Assembly: GCF_029392875.1 (NCBI RefSeq)
Contig: NZ_CP113946.1
Coordinates: forward strand, 682,001-746,000
DNA: 64,000 bases
Source: Lactobacillus sp. ESL0677
Lineage (GTDB): Bacteria > Bacillota > Bacilli > Lactobacillales > Lactobacillaceae
Direction: 5' to 3'
Position numbers and translations under genes: made by a program. Positions 51,003-59,523 of the stretch are shown piece after piece (positions within the stretch are counted from its first letter, which is position 1; each line of letters starts with the position of its first letter). Under the pieces are notes generated by a model that was given only the letters and a program-made list of their open reading frames with translations, did no database searches and had not been told where the DNA came from.

Positions 51003-52907
51003 ATGAAAATTACGACGCGCTTTTGGACAGCACTAGTTCTATCCTTACCAATGCTAGCAGAAATGGTGCTTCATCCATTTACTGGCTGGATGCTTCCTGG
51101 CGGTGAATGGACCATGTTAATTTTGACAACCTTTGTGATGTTAATTTCGGCGAAACCATTCATTAGCAGTGCATGGGCATCATTTAAAAAGCATCATGCC
51201 AATATGGACACGCTCGTTGCATTGGGGACACTAACTGCTTATATTTACAGCATTTATGCCATGTCCAAGCACTTGCCAGTTTTCTTTGAAAGTGCAGCGT
51301 TTGTAATTACTTTTGTATTGCTCGGGCAAGTTTTGGAAGCAAAAATGCGCAGCAATGCGTCAGATGCTATTGGCAAGTTGGCTAATTTGCAGGCAAAGGA
51401 TGCACTGGTTAAACGTGCTGGCAAGTTTATCAGTGTGCCAATCGCGGAAGTGGTGGCAGGCGATTTAATCCAAGTTAAGCCGGGGCAAAAGGTGCCAGTT
51501 GATGGTGTCATTGTTTCTGGTACTTCAAGTGTTGATGAGTCGATGGTCACAGGCGAAAGTATGCCAGCAAGTAAGAAGCCCGGCGATCAAGTTGTTGGTG
51601 CGACGATTAATCAGAATGGTACTTTTGAATTTAAAGCGCAAAAGGTTGGGCGTGACACGATGTTGGCACAAATTGTGGCCATCGTTAAAAAGGCACAAAA
51701 TAGTCACGCACCAATCCAAAACTTAACTGACCGTGTTGCCGATATTTTTGTTCCCACGGTTTTAATCATTGCAATTGCTACCTTTTTGGTCTGGTTTCTT
51801 TTGCTTGGTAAAAGTGCAGGAACTGCCTTAGTTTTTGCAGTGTCAGTATTAGTCATTGCTTGTCCGTGTGCGCTTGGGTTGGCCACGCCGACAGCCTTAA
51901 TGGTGGGGACAGGTTTAGGTGCCAAAAAGGGTATTTTAATTAAAAATGGTGAAGTGCTGGAAGCCGCAAATAACTTGAATACAATTGTCTTTGACAAGAC
52001 GGGAACAATTACAGCAGGGCATCCTCAAGTAACTGATGTTGTTGGTGATAAGCAGGTTTTAGCAGTTGCGGCTAGTTTAGAAAAGTTATCGGAACACCCG
52101 TTAGCGTCAGCGGTTTTGCAAGCTGCTAAAAAAACGCAGGTTCATTTGCAAACTGTCAGCAACTTTCGGGCAATTGAAGGTCAGGGTGTAACTGGCATGA
52201 TTGATGGCAAAGAAGCATTTGTTGGTAGCCCAGCAAGTGCGACTGCTGGCACAATCTCGAATGAATTAACAAAGCAGATTGCGACGTTTGAGCAAGAAGC
52301 AAAAACAGTTGTAGTCGTTGGCTTAGTTGGTAAAATTATTGGCCTAGTTGCTATTCAAGATGTACCTAAGAAAAATAGCAGCAAGGCAATTGCGCAACTT
52401 AAGTCAGCAAGATTAAAGACGGTCATGTTGACGGGGGATAATGCACAAGTGGCTCATGCAATCGCCCAGCAGGTAGGAATTGATAAAGTAATTGCCGGTG
52501 TGTTACCAACAGGTAAGGCAGCTGCAATTCAAAAATTGCAGCAAACTGATAAGGTTGCCTTTGTTGGTGACGGGATTAATGATGCCCCCGCATTAACTCA
52601 AGCTGATGTCGGGATTGCAATGGGTTCCGGCACAGATGTCGCAATTGATGCTGGTGGCATTGTTTTAGTAAAAAACGACCTGATGGATGTTGTTCGTGCG
52701 TTAAGATTAAGTCGTAAGACTTTTAACCGCATTAAACTTAATTTGTTCTGGGCATTTATTTATAATGTTCTGGGAATTCCAATTGCGGCGGGCTTGTTTG
52801 CAGGCGTTGGCTTAGTACTTAGCCCCGAGTTAGCGGGACTTGCGATGGCCTTTAGCTCATTGTCCGTAGTCACTAGTTCGGTCTTACTAGGAAAAGCAAA
52901 AATTTAG
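51003..52907 (+). CDS. Copper-type P1B ATPase without N-terminal metal-binding domain
   Basis: 634 residues. TM motif CPC at 287-289; phosphorylation site DKTGT (Asp 331); SEHPLASAV (P1B His-Pro motif); [16 protein letters not shown]; and the TM8 segment [14 protein letters not shown] with the Ser/Met-type Cu-site residues. Dephosphorylation motif is TGES. It starts directly with the membrane part, so no CxxC HMA domain; the separate cupredoxin gene may replace that function. It exports Cu(I) (or Ag(I)) and is controlled by the cop boxes at 50542 and 50579. Confidence 0.92.
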   Translation: MKITTRFWTALVLSLPMLAEMVLHPFTGWMLPGGEWTMLILTTFVMLISAKPFISSAWASFKKHHANMDTLVALGTLTAYIYSIYAMSKHLPVFFESAAFVITFVLLGQVLEAKMRSNASDAIGKLANLQAKDALVKRAGKFISVPIAEVVAGDLIQVKPGQKVPVDGVIVSGTSSVDESMVTGESMPASKKPGDQVVGATINQNGTFEFKAQKVGRDTMLAQIVAIVKKAQNSHAPIQNLTDRVADIFVPTVLIIAIATFLVWFLLLGKSAGTALVFAVSVLVIACPCALGLATPTALMVGTGLGAKKGILIKNGEVLEAANNLNTIVFDKTGTITAGHPQVTDVVGDKQVLAVAASLEKLSEHPLASAVLQAAKKTQVHLQTVSNFRAIEGQGVTGMIDGKEAFVGSPASATAGTISNELTKQIATFEQEAKTVVVVGLVGKIIGLVAIQDVPKKNSSKAIAQLKSARLKTVMLTGDNAQVAHAIAQQVGIDKVIAGVLPTGKAAAIQKLQQTDKVAFVGDGINDAPALTQADVGIAMGSGTDVAIDAGGIVLVKNDLMDVVRALRLSRKTFNRIKLNLFWAFIYNVLGIPIAAGLFAGVGLVLSPELAGLAMAFSSLSVVTSSVLLGKAKI

Positions 52908-52919
52908 TTAAGTGCTTTT
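52892..52919 (+). terminator. Probable terminator overlapping the ATPase stop
   Basis: AAAAGCA (52892-52898) / TGCTTTT (52913-52919) with a loop holding the stop codon, followed by T. The stem is A/T-rich, so it may be weak. Confidence 0.5.
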
Positions 52920-53037
52920 TTGATTGAATTTGTTTTAGTTAGATTGTGATAATTATTAAGGTTAAAAACTAAGTTTAAGGAAACCTTGTGATAAAATTAA
53001 TTCCGTAAACGTTGATTTATAATTCGGGGATACTTCA

Positions 53038-53235
53038 ATGAAAAAAAGCAAAATGAACTTTAAAGAAACTAACGATTTAGATAAAAAAATTGTCAAATTA
53101 AATGAAGATGAAATAATAGAACGTATGGCAGAATCAACTAACCCAGAAGATAAGAATTTTTGGAATACTATTTATAACAGAGCATTACAGTTACGACAAC
53201 AAAAAGTAATTAATACGAAAGAATTTATAAGATGA
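53038..53235 (+). CDS. Putative antitoxin of a zeta-type TA pair
   Basis: 65 residues, charged and helical (NDLDKKIVKLNEDEIIERM...NTIYNRALQLRQQKV). The stop overlaps the next start by 4 nt (ATGA), typical for TA pairs. No known antitoxin family is recognisable; it is smaller than classical epsilon antitoxins. Assignment comes from position before a zeta-like kinase. Confidence 0.55.
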   Translation: MKKSKMNFKETNDLDKKIVKLNEDEIIERMAESTNPEDKNFWNTIYNRALQLRQQKVINTKEFIR

Positions 53236-53825
53236 GCTTAGATTTGTACATGTATGCAGGAATTAATGGTGCAGGGAAATCATCATTATATAGTTCTTCG
53301 ACAAGTGCTGAAATTAAGAAAAGCAAACGGGCTAATGCTGATGAAATTGCAAAGGATAATAATTGGGATTGGCATGACCAATCCAAAAATTTTAAGGCAA
53401 TGAGGTTGGAAGTTGAAAATATCTTTTCATTTATTGAAAATAAGCAGAGTTTTAATATGGAAACAACCTTTGCTTCTTCTAAAAAGTCATATTTGAATAT
53501 TCTTAATAAGGCAAAAAAGCAAGGCTTTACTACTCATCTTCTTTATGTTGGACTTAGCGATCCAGAGCTAGCTAAGAAAAGAGTTCATGCTAGGGTAGCT
53601 AAGGGTGGACATGGAATACCAGATGAAATAGTTGAAAAGCGTTATCCAAAGTCTTTAAAAACTTTAGATCAGGTTATATCATGTTTTGATACCGTTGATA
53701 TTTATGATAATACCAACAGATATAAGCTTATTTATAGTAGAAATGGTAATAGAATCAATTTTACAAGCCATTCAGTATTGTGGGCAAAAGATATAATCAT
53801 TAAAGACGAAAGTAGATATAAGTAG
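53232..53825 (+). CDS. Zeta-toxin-like P-loop kinase
   Basis: 197 residues. Walker A AGINGAGKSS (Lys 16), then RANADEIA, a NMETTFASS segment as in zeta toxins, and ARVAKGGHGIPDEIVEKRYP, which matches the R-x-x-x-GGH-x-(V/I)P...R-Y signature of zeta/AAA_33-type toxins. Zeta toxins phosphorylate UDP-GlcNAc and block wall synthesis; that activity is inferred. It is followed by a terminator. The pair lies alone between the copper operon and the sugar island, an accessory position. Confidence 0.78.
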   Translation: MSLDLYMYAGINGAGKSSLYSSSTSAEIKKSKRANADEIAKDNNWDWHDQSKNFKAMRLEVENIFSFIENKQSFNMETTFASSKKSYLNILNKAKKQGFTTHLLYVGLSDPELAKKRVHARVAKGGHGIPDEIVEKRYPKSLKTLDQVISCFDTVDIYDNTNRYKLIYSRNGNRINFTSHSVLWAKDIIIKDESRYK

Positions 53826-53890
53826 GTTGGTAGAATTGATACTGACTAAATGAAAGAATTAGGAAAGGCAAAGATTTAATCGTGTGAAAG

Positions 53891-53922
53891 GGCACTTAAC
53901 GTGGTAGTTAGGTGCCTTTTTT
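53891..53922 (+). terminator. Terminator after the zeta-like toxin gene
   Basis: GGCACTTAAC / GTTAGGTGCC (10 bp, one G-U) with a GTGGTA loop and T6. Confidence 0.85.
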
Positions 53923-53974
53923 ATTGATAAAATTACACAGCTTAATTGTGCCAATGCATGATTAAGATAAAAAA

Positions 53975-54030
53975 TTTCCAAGTTAGTTGGAAAAAATATA
54001 TCTTTACACTCAATATGTGATTTCTATAGT
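53975..54030 (+). promoter_or_regulatory. Operator and promoter of the GH1-ROK operon
   Basis: Palindrome TTTCCA-N7-TGGAAA at 53975-53993 (arms extend to TTTCCAA/TTGGAAA). The -35 TTTACA (54003-54008) and -10 TATAGT (54025-54030) are 16 bp apart. The operator ends 9 bp upstream of -35, an activator-like position. A second copy of the operator lies at 57471. Confidence 0.75.
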
Positions 54031-54066
54031 TATTATTAATGGTTTATATAATTAAAGGAGATCAAT

Positions 54067-55440
54067 ATGTGTAAAAAAATGATGCCTAAGGAGTTTTTAT
54101 GGGGAAATTCCACGTCTAGTATGCAAACAGAAGGAGCAACTAAAGAGGGTGGTAAAGGTGCTTCTGTCTATGATACTTATGAAGCAACACCAAACAGTTC
54201 TGATTGGAATGTCGCAATCGATGAGTATCATCGATATCCAGAAGATATTGCATTAATGGCAAACCAAGGTATGAATTGCTATCGCTTTCAAATTTCTTGG
54301 AGTAGGGTGAATCCTACTGGTGATGGAGGATTCAATGAAGAAGGAATAAAATTCTATTCTGATTTAATAGATGAACTATTAGATCATCATATTCAGCCAA
54401 TGATTTGTCTGTATCATTTTGATATGCCATTAAACCTAGCTAAAAAATATAACGGATTTATTAATCGTCATGTTCTTGAGGCTTTTATCGAATATGGTAA
54501 AAAAATGATAGATTTATTTAGTGATCGAGTTAAGTATTGGATTACCTTTAATGAACAAAACTTATATTTTACACCAGAAGCTTTTAAGTATTCTGGCTAT
54601 TTAAATGGCCTCCAAACGTTATCAGAGCTGTATACAATAGCACATCATGTAATGACTGCACATGCTGAATTAGCCAATTATCTGCATCATAATAGTGATG
54701 CAAAAATAGGTGGTATGTTGGCCTATAGTGAAGTTTATCCGGCAAATTCACAACCGCTGGATGTGTTATATGCAAGGCAAATAGACGAATTCCTAAATAA
54801 AAATCTTTTAGATGCATTTGTTTATGGTACATACTCTAGTGAGGTTATAAACTTCGTTAAAATACATAATTTAAAAGTTGATTATACTCAAAATGATTTA
54901 AATGTTATTAGTAAAATGAGCAGTGACTTCATTGCTTTCAGTTATTATCAAAGTACAACAATTAGTAGCGCGGTTGTTCCTCAAGGTACAGCACCTAACT
55001 ATTATTTGCAGTATGGTCAAAAAGAAAATACTTTTTTGCACGTTAATGAATGGGGCTGGAGCATCGATCCTTTAGGCTTTAGAGATATTTTGGATAAAAC
55101 ATATAATCAATATCATGTGCCAATGTTTCCAATTGAAAATGGTATTGGTGTTAGAGAAAAGTATTGTAATCAAGAGATTCAAGATGATTACAGGATAAAA
55201 TATCATCGTGTTCACATACAAGCGCTAAAAGATGCAATGTTCAATGATGGTGTCCTAGTTTTAGGATACTTAGGCTGGGGTCTGATCGATATTCCAAGTT
55301 CTTCAGGTAACATGGATAAACGATACGGCATGGTTTATGTTAATCGAACAAACCATGACTTAAAAGATCTTAAACGCATTCCTAAGAAAAGCTATTGGTG
55401 GTTTAAAAACGTAATTGAAAGTAATGGGGCAAATTTATAG
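54067..55440 (+). CDS. GH1 6-phospho-beta-glucosidase-like enzyme
   Basis: 457 residues. N-terminal signature FLWGNSTSSMQTEGA (GH1 F-x-W-G-x-x-x-S/T). Acid/base WITFNEQN (Glu 163; NEP is more usual). Nucleophile FPIENGIG (Glu 357). C-terminal KRYGMVYVNR and KKSYWWFKNVI match phospho-glycosidases. It hydrolyses PTS-imported phosphorylated beta-glucosides in the cytosol. AAAGGAGAT ribosome site; 9 nt before a ROK kinase gene. The sugar is not certain. Confidence 0.9.
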   Translation: MCKKMMPKEFLWGNSTSSMQTEGATKEGGKGASVYDTYEATPNSSDWNVAIDEYHRYPEDIALMANQGMNCYRFQISWSRVNPTGDGGFNEEGIKFYSDLIDELLDHHIQPMICLYHFDMPLNLAKKYNGFINRHVLEAFIEYGKKMIDLFSDRVKYWITFNEQNLYFTPEAFKYSGYLNGLQTLSELYTIAHHVMTAHAELANYLHHNSDAKIGGMLAYSEVYPANSQPLDVLYARQIDEFLNKNLLDAFVYGTYSSEVINFVKIHNLKVDYTQNDLNVISKMSSDFIAFSYYQSTTISSAVVPQGTAPNYYLQYGQKENTFLHVNEWGWSIDPLGFRDILDKTYNQYHVPMFPIENGIGVREKYCNQEIQDDYRIKYHRVHIQALKDAMFNDGVLVLGYLGWGLIDIPSSSGNMDKRYGMVYVNRTNHDLKDLKRIPKKSYWWFKNVIESNGANL

Positions 55441-55449
55441 AGGTAAAAA

Positions 55450-56307
55450 ATGAAACTTGCAGCTTTTGATATTGGTGGAACTTCTGTAAAAACTGGTATT
55501 TTTGAAAATAATAAAATAGGTAAACTGGATAATTTTCCGGTTCCTCCAAATTTTTTAGAATTAATTGCGCATATGCATTCTGTTATTGATAACACTAAAG
55601 TAGATGGCATTGCTATTAGCTCCCCAGGAAATGTGGATAGTAAAAATAGAATAATTAGGGGAGTTAGTGCCGTACCTTACTTACATCATCGACCTATTTT
55701 TGACGAACTTGAAAATGAGTTTAAGCTTCCAGTAGCAATTGAAAACGATGCTAACTGTGCTGGGATTTGTGAAATGAGAATAGGTAATGGTAGACCCTAC
55801 AAAAATGTAGTCTTTGTAGTCGTAGGCACGGGAGTTGGTGGTTCTATTTTTATTAATCGCCAAATTTATAAAGGTTCACATTTGTTCGGTGGTGAATTTG
55901 GACAAATGAAAGTAAAATCTGGTCAAACATTAAGCTTTACTGGAACGATAGTTAATGCAGTTAGGCTGTATCGAAAAAAATCAGGTCAACCGTGTCTTGA
56001 TGGGCAAAATCTCTTTGCTTTAGCCGCTTCTGGAGATTCTATTGCTAAAAATATTATTGATTCTGTTTATGATAATTTGGCTATATCGTTATACAATTTA
56101 CAAGTATCATTTGACTTTGAAGCAATTATAATTGGCGGAGGAATCTCAGCTAGACCTGAATTTTGTCTACAAATAAGTAAACGTATTAAGAATAAGCTAG
56201 ATGAGTGGGGAGCATTAGAAATTATGCCTAAAATTATAGCTTGTAAATATCATAATGCTGCAAACTTATATGGAGCATGCTTTAACTATATGGACCAAAT
56301 AAAATAA
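55450..56307 (+). CDS. ROK-family sugar kinase
   Basis: 285 residues. AAFDIGGTSVKTGIF (phosphate loop), AISSPGNVD, IENDANCAGICE (catalytic Asp), VVVGTGVGGSIFI and LFGGEFGQM are the ROK motifs in order. The usual zinc-binding Cys cluster after the GGEFGQ region is not evident, so it is a reduced member. It probably phosphorylates the free sugar (glucose, mannose or N-acetylmannosamine) released by the neighbouring glycosidases. Confidence 0.88.
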   Translation: MKLAAFDIGGTSVKTGIFENNKIGKLDNFPVPPNFLELIAHMHSVIDNTKVDGIAISSPGNVDSKNRIIRGVSAVPYLHHRPIFDELENEFKLPVAIENDANCAGICEMRIGNGRPYKNVVFVVVGTGVGGSIFINRQIYKGSHLFGGEFGQMKVKSGQTLSFTGTIVNAVRLYRKKSGQPCLDGQNLFALAASGDSIAKNIIDSVYDNLAISLYNLQVSFDFEAIIIGGGISARPEFCLQISKRIKNKLDEWGALEIMPKIIACKYHNAANLYGACFNYMDQIK

Positions 56308-56325
56308 TTTAAAAACATGTAATAC

Positions 56326-56362
56326 AAAAATAACGTTAGCTTTCTAAACTAACGTTATTTTT
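56326..56362. terminator. Bidirectional terminator between ROK kinase and manA
   Basis: A perfect 14-bp stem AAAAATAACGTTAG / CTAACGTTATTTTT lies between the two convergent genes. Confidence 0.92.
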
Positions 56363-56363
56363 A

Positions 56364-57329
56364 TTATTCATCAACTGGAGCTGAAATAATTAATTGCATA
56401 TCACCCTTAAACCTGAATTCTTTTATACCATTCGGAATAATAAAATTACTACCTAAGTGTAGTTGATAGTTATTTTTTTCAGTTAATAGTTCGCCATCTC
56501 CTTTGATGACTGAAAGTAATAAGTAGGGATGATTATTGAGTCCTGTTTTCCAAGTGCCATTCAATGAGATTTGCCATAAGTAAAAGTGTGGTGACAAAGG
56601 CGGCTTAACTAAAGTTTTTACTTTGGCATCTGGAGTTACTTGAACTTGTACGTCAACTTTTGGATCTACATGGGGAACAGTTGTAACTTCAAGTGATTTT
56701 TGAGTGTGTAACTCTCTTGGCTTTCCAGTATTTTTATCAATCCGGTCATAGTCATATAACCGATAAGTAACATCGCTGGATTGTTGAGTTTCAATTACTA
56801 GGATACCTTTAGTTAATGCATGTATGGTTCCTGCAGGAACGTAGAAGAAGTCACCAGCTTTTACAGGAACTTTGCGCAATAAGTGCTTCCACTCACCATT
56901 TTTAACCATTAGTTCTAGTTCCTGTTTTGTTTTTGCAGTATGACCATAAATTAAATATGAGTCTGGGTCGGCTTGTAAGACATACCAGCTTTCAGTTTTA
57001 CCACTATCATGTTCGACTCTTGCTGCATAATCATCATCAGGGTGGACCTGAACAGAAAGATTATCTTCTGCATCTAAGAATTTGACTAAAAGTGGAAATT
57101 CTTTTGCTTTTGGTTTTCCAAAGATGTTTGGATGATCTTTATAAAGTTCTCTTAAGCTTAACCCGGCATATTTAGTATTAACGACTGTTGACGCATCGTT
57201 TTGATAGCCGGAAATAATCCATGCCTCACCAACCTTACCTTGAGGAATATTGTAATTGAAAATGGTATTTAGTTTTCTTCCACCCCATATTTTGTTTCTA
57301 AAATATGGTTTAAAAAAAATCGGTTCCAT
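56364..57329 (-). CDS. manA: Mannose-6-phosphate isomerase, class I
   Basis: 321 residues. GEAWIISGYQNDAS, KFLDAEDNLSVQVHPDDDYA (zinc ligands Gln/His) and KTESWYVLQA (zinc Glu) are followed by GDFFYVPAGTIHAL (zinc His). Short, bacterial class I form. It converts mannose-6-phosphate to fructose-6-phosphate, which links mannoside breakdown by the neighbouring GH38 enzymes and PTS to glycolysis. It is divergent from the PTS operon and shares its intergenic region. Confidence 0.95.
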   Translation of the reverse strand: MEPIFFKPYFRNKIWGGRKLNTIFNYNIPQGKVGEAWIISGYQNDASTVVNTKYAGLSLRELYKDHPNIFGKPKAKEFPLLVKFLDAEDNLSVQVHPDDDYAARVEHDSGKTESWYVLQADPDSYLIYGHTAKTKQELELMVKNGEWKHLLRKVPVKAGDFFYVPAGTIHALTKGILVIETQQSSDVTYRLYDYDRIDKNTGKPRELHTQKSLEVTTVPHVDPKVDVQVQVTPDAKVKTLVKPPLSPHFYLWQISLNGTWKTGLNNHPYLLLSVIKGDGELLTEKNNYQLHLGSNFIIPNGIKEFRFKGDMQLIISAPVDE

Positions 57330-57470
57330 AATTATACCTTTACCTTTCTTAATAATAATTTGAATATAAAAGATTTTGTGATTCTTTTCAATTAGGATTA
57401 GTTTGTGTTATTAAGCATAATTGCGGTAAGAGAGCCACTTTTAAGCAATTAAATATTAAATTTCCAACTT

Positions 57471-57527
57471 AAATGGAAATAGTTGGTAATTACAGTAATT
57501 GGTTTAAATAATAATATATTTAGTGTA
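57471..57527 (+). promoter_or_regulatory. Operator and promoter of the PTS-GH38 operon
   Basis: TTTCCA-N7-TGGAAA at 57471-57489 matches the GH1 operator. -35 TTACAG (57500-57505), 16-bp spacer, -10 TAATAT (57522-57527). The operator ends 10 bp upstream of -35, one base different from the GH1 promoter, which supports a shared activator. Control of the divergent manA is also possible. Confidence 0.72.
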
Positions 57528-57568
57528 AAGGTTTTCAATAATTCTTAAGAACGGAAGTGAGAAAGTAA

Positions 57569-58018
57569 ATGAAATTTAATGCGAATGACGTATTTCTTGG
57601 AATAAATGCCAAAAGTGTTAATTCCTTTTTAGAAAAAGCTTCTGAGGCAGCTCAAAGTGTTGGCTATACTGATAATGCCAAAGAGTTAACTCAAAGTTTT
57701 TTAAATAGAGAAAAAGAATTTTCAACTGGTTTAGAGGATGGCTTCGCCATTCCACATGCTAAAACAAATGTCGTCAAAAAGTCAGGATTTTTATATTTTA
57801 GATTAAGTGAACCGCTAGATTGGGAAACTTATGATGATAAACCAGTTACAGATGTGTTTACTTTAATGGTACCTCCAGAAAATGCAGGTAATGAACATTT
57901 AAAGATGTTAGCAAATTTGTCAACTGCTTTGTTGGAAAATGATTTTAAAACTGGACTTAGAAAATTGAATTCTAAGGAAGAAATTGCTGACTTTATTAAT
58001 AAACAGATAGGAGCATAA
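57569..58018 (+). CDS. PTS fructose-family EIIA component
   Basis: 149 residues. GFAIPHAKTNVVKKS holds the phospho-accepting His 63. It takes phosphate from HPr and passes it to the IIB product of the next gene, which starts 2 nt after its stop. First gene of the mannoside import operon. Confidence 0.93.
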   Translation: MKFNANDVFLGINAKSVNSFLEKASEAAQSVGYTDNAKELTQSFLNREKEFSTGLEDGFAIPHAKTNVVKKSGFLYFRLSEPLDWETYDDKPVTDVFTLMVPPENAGNEHLKMLANLSTALLENDFKTGLRKLNSKEEIADFINKQIGA

Positions 58019-58020
58019 AA

Positions 58021-58344
58021 ATGAACGTAGTAGGAGTTTCTGCTTGTCCAGCCGGAATGGCCCATACACCAATGGCTGCAAAAGCATTAGAAAAAGCAGG
58101 TAAAGAACTTGGATGGAACGTCAGAATTGAGCAACAGGGAATGATGGGACCGGTTAACCCAATTACTCAAGAAGAAGCAGACGCTGCAGATTATGTCTTA
58201 ATTGCATCAGATCAAAAAATTACTAGTATGGAACGCTTTGAAGGAAAAACTATTATACGAGTTGATATTAATACTTGTATCAAAGCACCAAAAGCAGTTT
58301 TGAAGAAGTGTGCTGCTGCAGTTGCTAAGAAGGAGGGTAAATAA
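58021..58344 (+). CDS. PTS fructose-family EIIB component
   Basis: 107 residues. VSACPAGMAHTPMAAKALEKA carries the phospho-accepting Cys 9 in the typical C-P-x-G-x-A-H-T loop. It overlaps the IIC gene by one base (TAATG). It transfers phosphate to the sugar bound by IIC. Confidence 0.94.
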   Translation: MNVVGVSACPAGMAHTPMAAKALEKAGKELGWNVRIEQQGMMGPVNPITQEEADAADYVLIASDQKITSMERFEGKTIIRVDINTCIKAPKAVLKKCAAAVAKKEGK

Positions 58345-59444
58345 TGAAGAAACTACTGAAGGAATGGGAAGGAGCTATTATGAGTGGGATCTCATATATG
58401 ATCCCAACCGTTATTGGTGGTGCCTTAGTCGTTGGGGTTCCACAATTAATAGGAATGTGTTTTGGTTATGGTGACTTATCAAAATTTGCTAAAACAAATG
58501 ATTTTTTCCATTATTTATATCAAATTAATCAAGTAGGTTGGATTGGTATCGGTTTAGTCAACTTAGTTATTGGTGGTTATATTGCTTATGCTTTAGGTGA
58601 TAAACCTGCTTTAGCTGGTGGTTTTATTGGTGGTCAATTAGCAACTAATAATCAATTGGGATTTATTGGTGCAATCGTTGCTGGTTTGATAGCAGGATAT
58701 GTTGCACGTTGGTGTCGTAAAATCAATGTGCCTGATAAATGGAATTCTGCAATTGAATTAATTGTAATGCCACTTTTGACTGTAGGTTCTGTTGCACTTT
58801 TTGTCGGTGTAATCTTAACCCCACCTCTTGCTTGGATTAATAACGGTTTAACATCTTGGGTTAAGTTTATGGTTAACCAAAAGACTAATGCTGTATTACT
58901 AGCTGCAATTATGGGCGGCATGATTGGCTTTGACCTTGGTGGTCCAGTTAATAAAGCTGCTTGGGGTGTAGGTAATTTCTTCTTCCTAGAAGGAGTTTAT
59001 CAACCATGTTTGTACACTAACATTGCAATTTGTGCGATTCCTCTTGGTTACGCAATCATGAGTTTTGTGTGGCCAAAAAGCAGATTTTCTGATGAATTAT
59101 TAGAAATGGGTCATAACAACTTGATAATGGGTACTTTTGGTATTACAGAAGGTGCTATCCCATTTATGATGAAGGCGCCACAATTAATTTTTGTTAATGT
59201 TATTGGTGGTGCTCTAGGATCGGCAACCGGTGCCTTCTTAGGAGTTAAATCACATATTCCTCCACTAGGTGGGTTACCTGGTATTTTAACTGCAGATAAT
59301 ATTGTTGCATACCTGGCTGGTATCTTTGTCTGTGCTCTGTTTATCGCTGTTGTAGCTCCTTTAGTTGCTAAATTCACGAATGATGATAATGCAAACGGTG
59401 AAGAAGATATTAATGATGATGATATTGAATTAAATATTCAATAG
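58344..59444 (+). CDS. PTS fructose-family EIIC permease
   Basis: 366 residues, about nine membrane spans. SGISYMIPTVIGGALVVGVP opens the permease; FGITEGAIPFMMKAP is the fructose-family IIC sugar-site signature, and GGLPGI follows. As in MngA of Escherichia coli, IIA, IIB and IIC of this family import mannosyl compounds; here they are three separate genes next to GH38 enzymes. It imports and phosphorylates an alpha-mannoside by inference. Confidence 0.92.
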   Translation: MKKLLKEWEGAIMSGISYMIPTVIGGALVVGVPQLIGMCFGYGDLSKFAKTNDFFHYLYQINQVGWIGIGLVNLVIGGYIAYALGDKPALAGGFIGGQLATNNQLGFIGAIVAGLIAGYVARWCRKINVPDKWNSAIELIVMPLLTVGSVALFVGVILTPPLAWINNGLTSWVKFMVNQKTNAVLLAAIMGGMIGFDLGGPVNKAAWGVGNFFFLEGVYQPCLYTNIAICAIPLGYAIMSFVWPKSRFSDELLEMGHNNLIMGTFGITEGAIPFMMKAPQLIFVNVIGGALGSATGAFLGVKSHIPPLGGLPGILTADNIVAYLAGIFVCALFIAVVAPLVAKFTNDDNANGEEDINDDDIELNIQ

Positions 59445-59457
59445 TAAATAAGTGACA

Positions 59458-59508
59458 AAAAACTATAGTCCAGAAATCAAATTTAAATTTCCAACTATAG
59501 TTTTTTTA
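59458..59508 (+). terminator. Terminator or attenuator between the PTS genes and the first GH38 gene
   Basis: A 12-bp stem AAAAAACTATAG / CTATAGTTTTTT with a 26-nt loop is followed by T. It lies 13 nt after IIC and before the GH38 ribosome site, so it would set the PTS-to-mannosidase ratio rather than end the operon. Its loop carries an AAATTTCCAA half-site like that of the island's operator. Confidence 0.65.
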
Positions 59509-59523
59509 TTTTAGGAGCAGGGC

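Noticed and set aside
52958..52987. AAGGTT / AACCTT inverted repeat upstream of the zeta-type TA pair as operator
   Set aside because: Arms are only 6 bp with an 18-bp A/T-rich gap and no support from a second copy.
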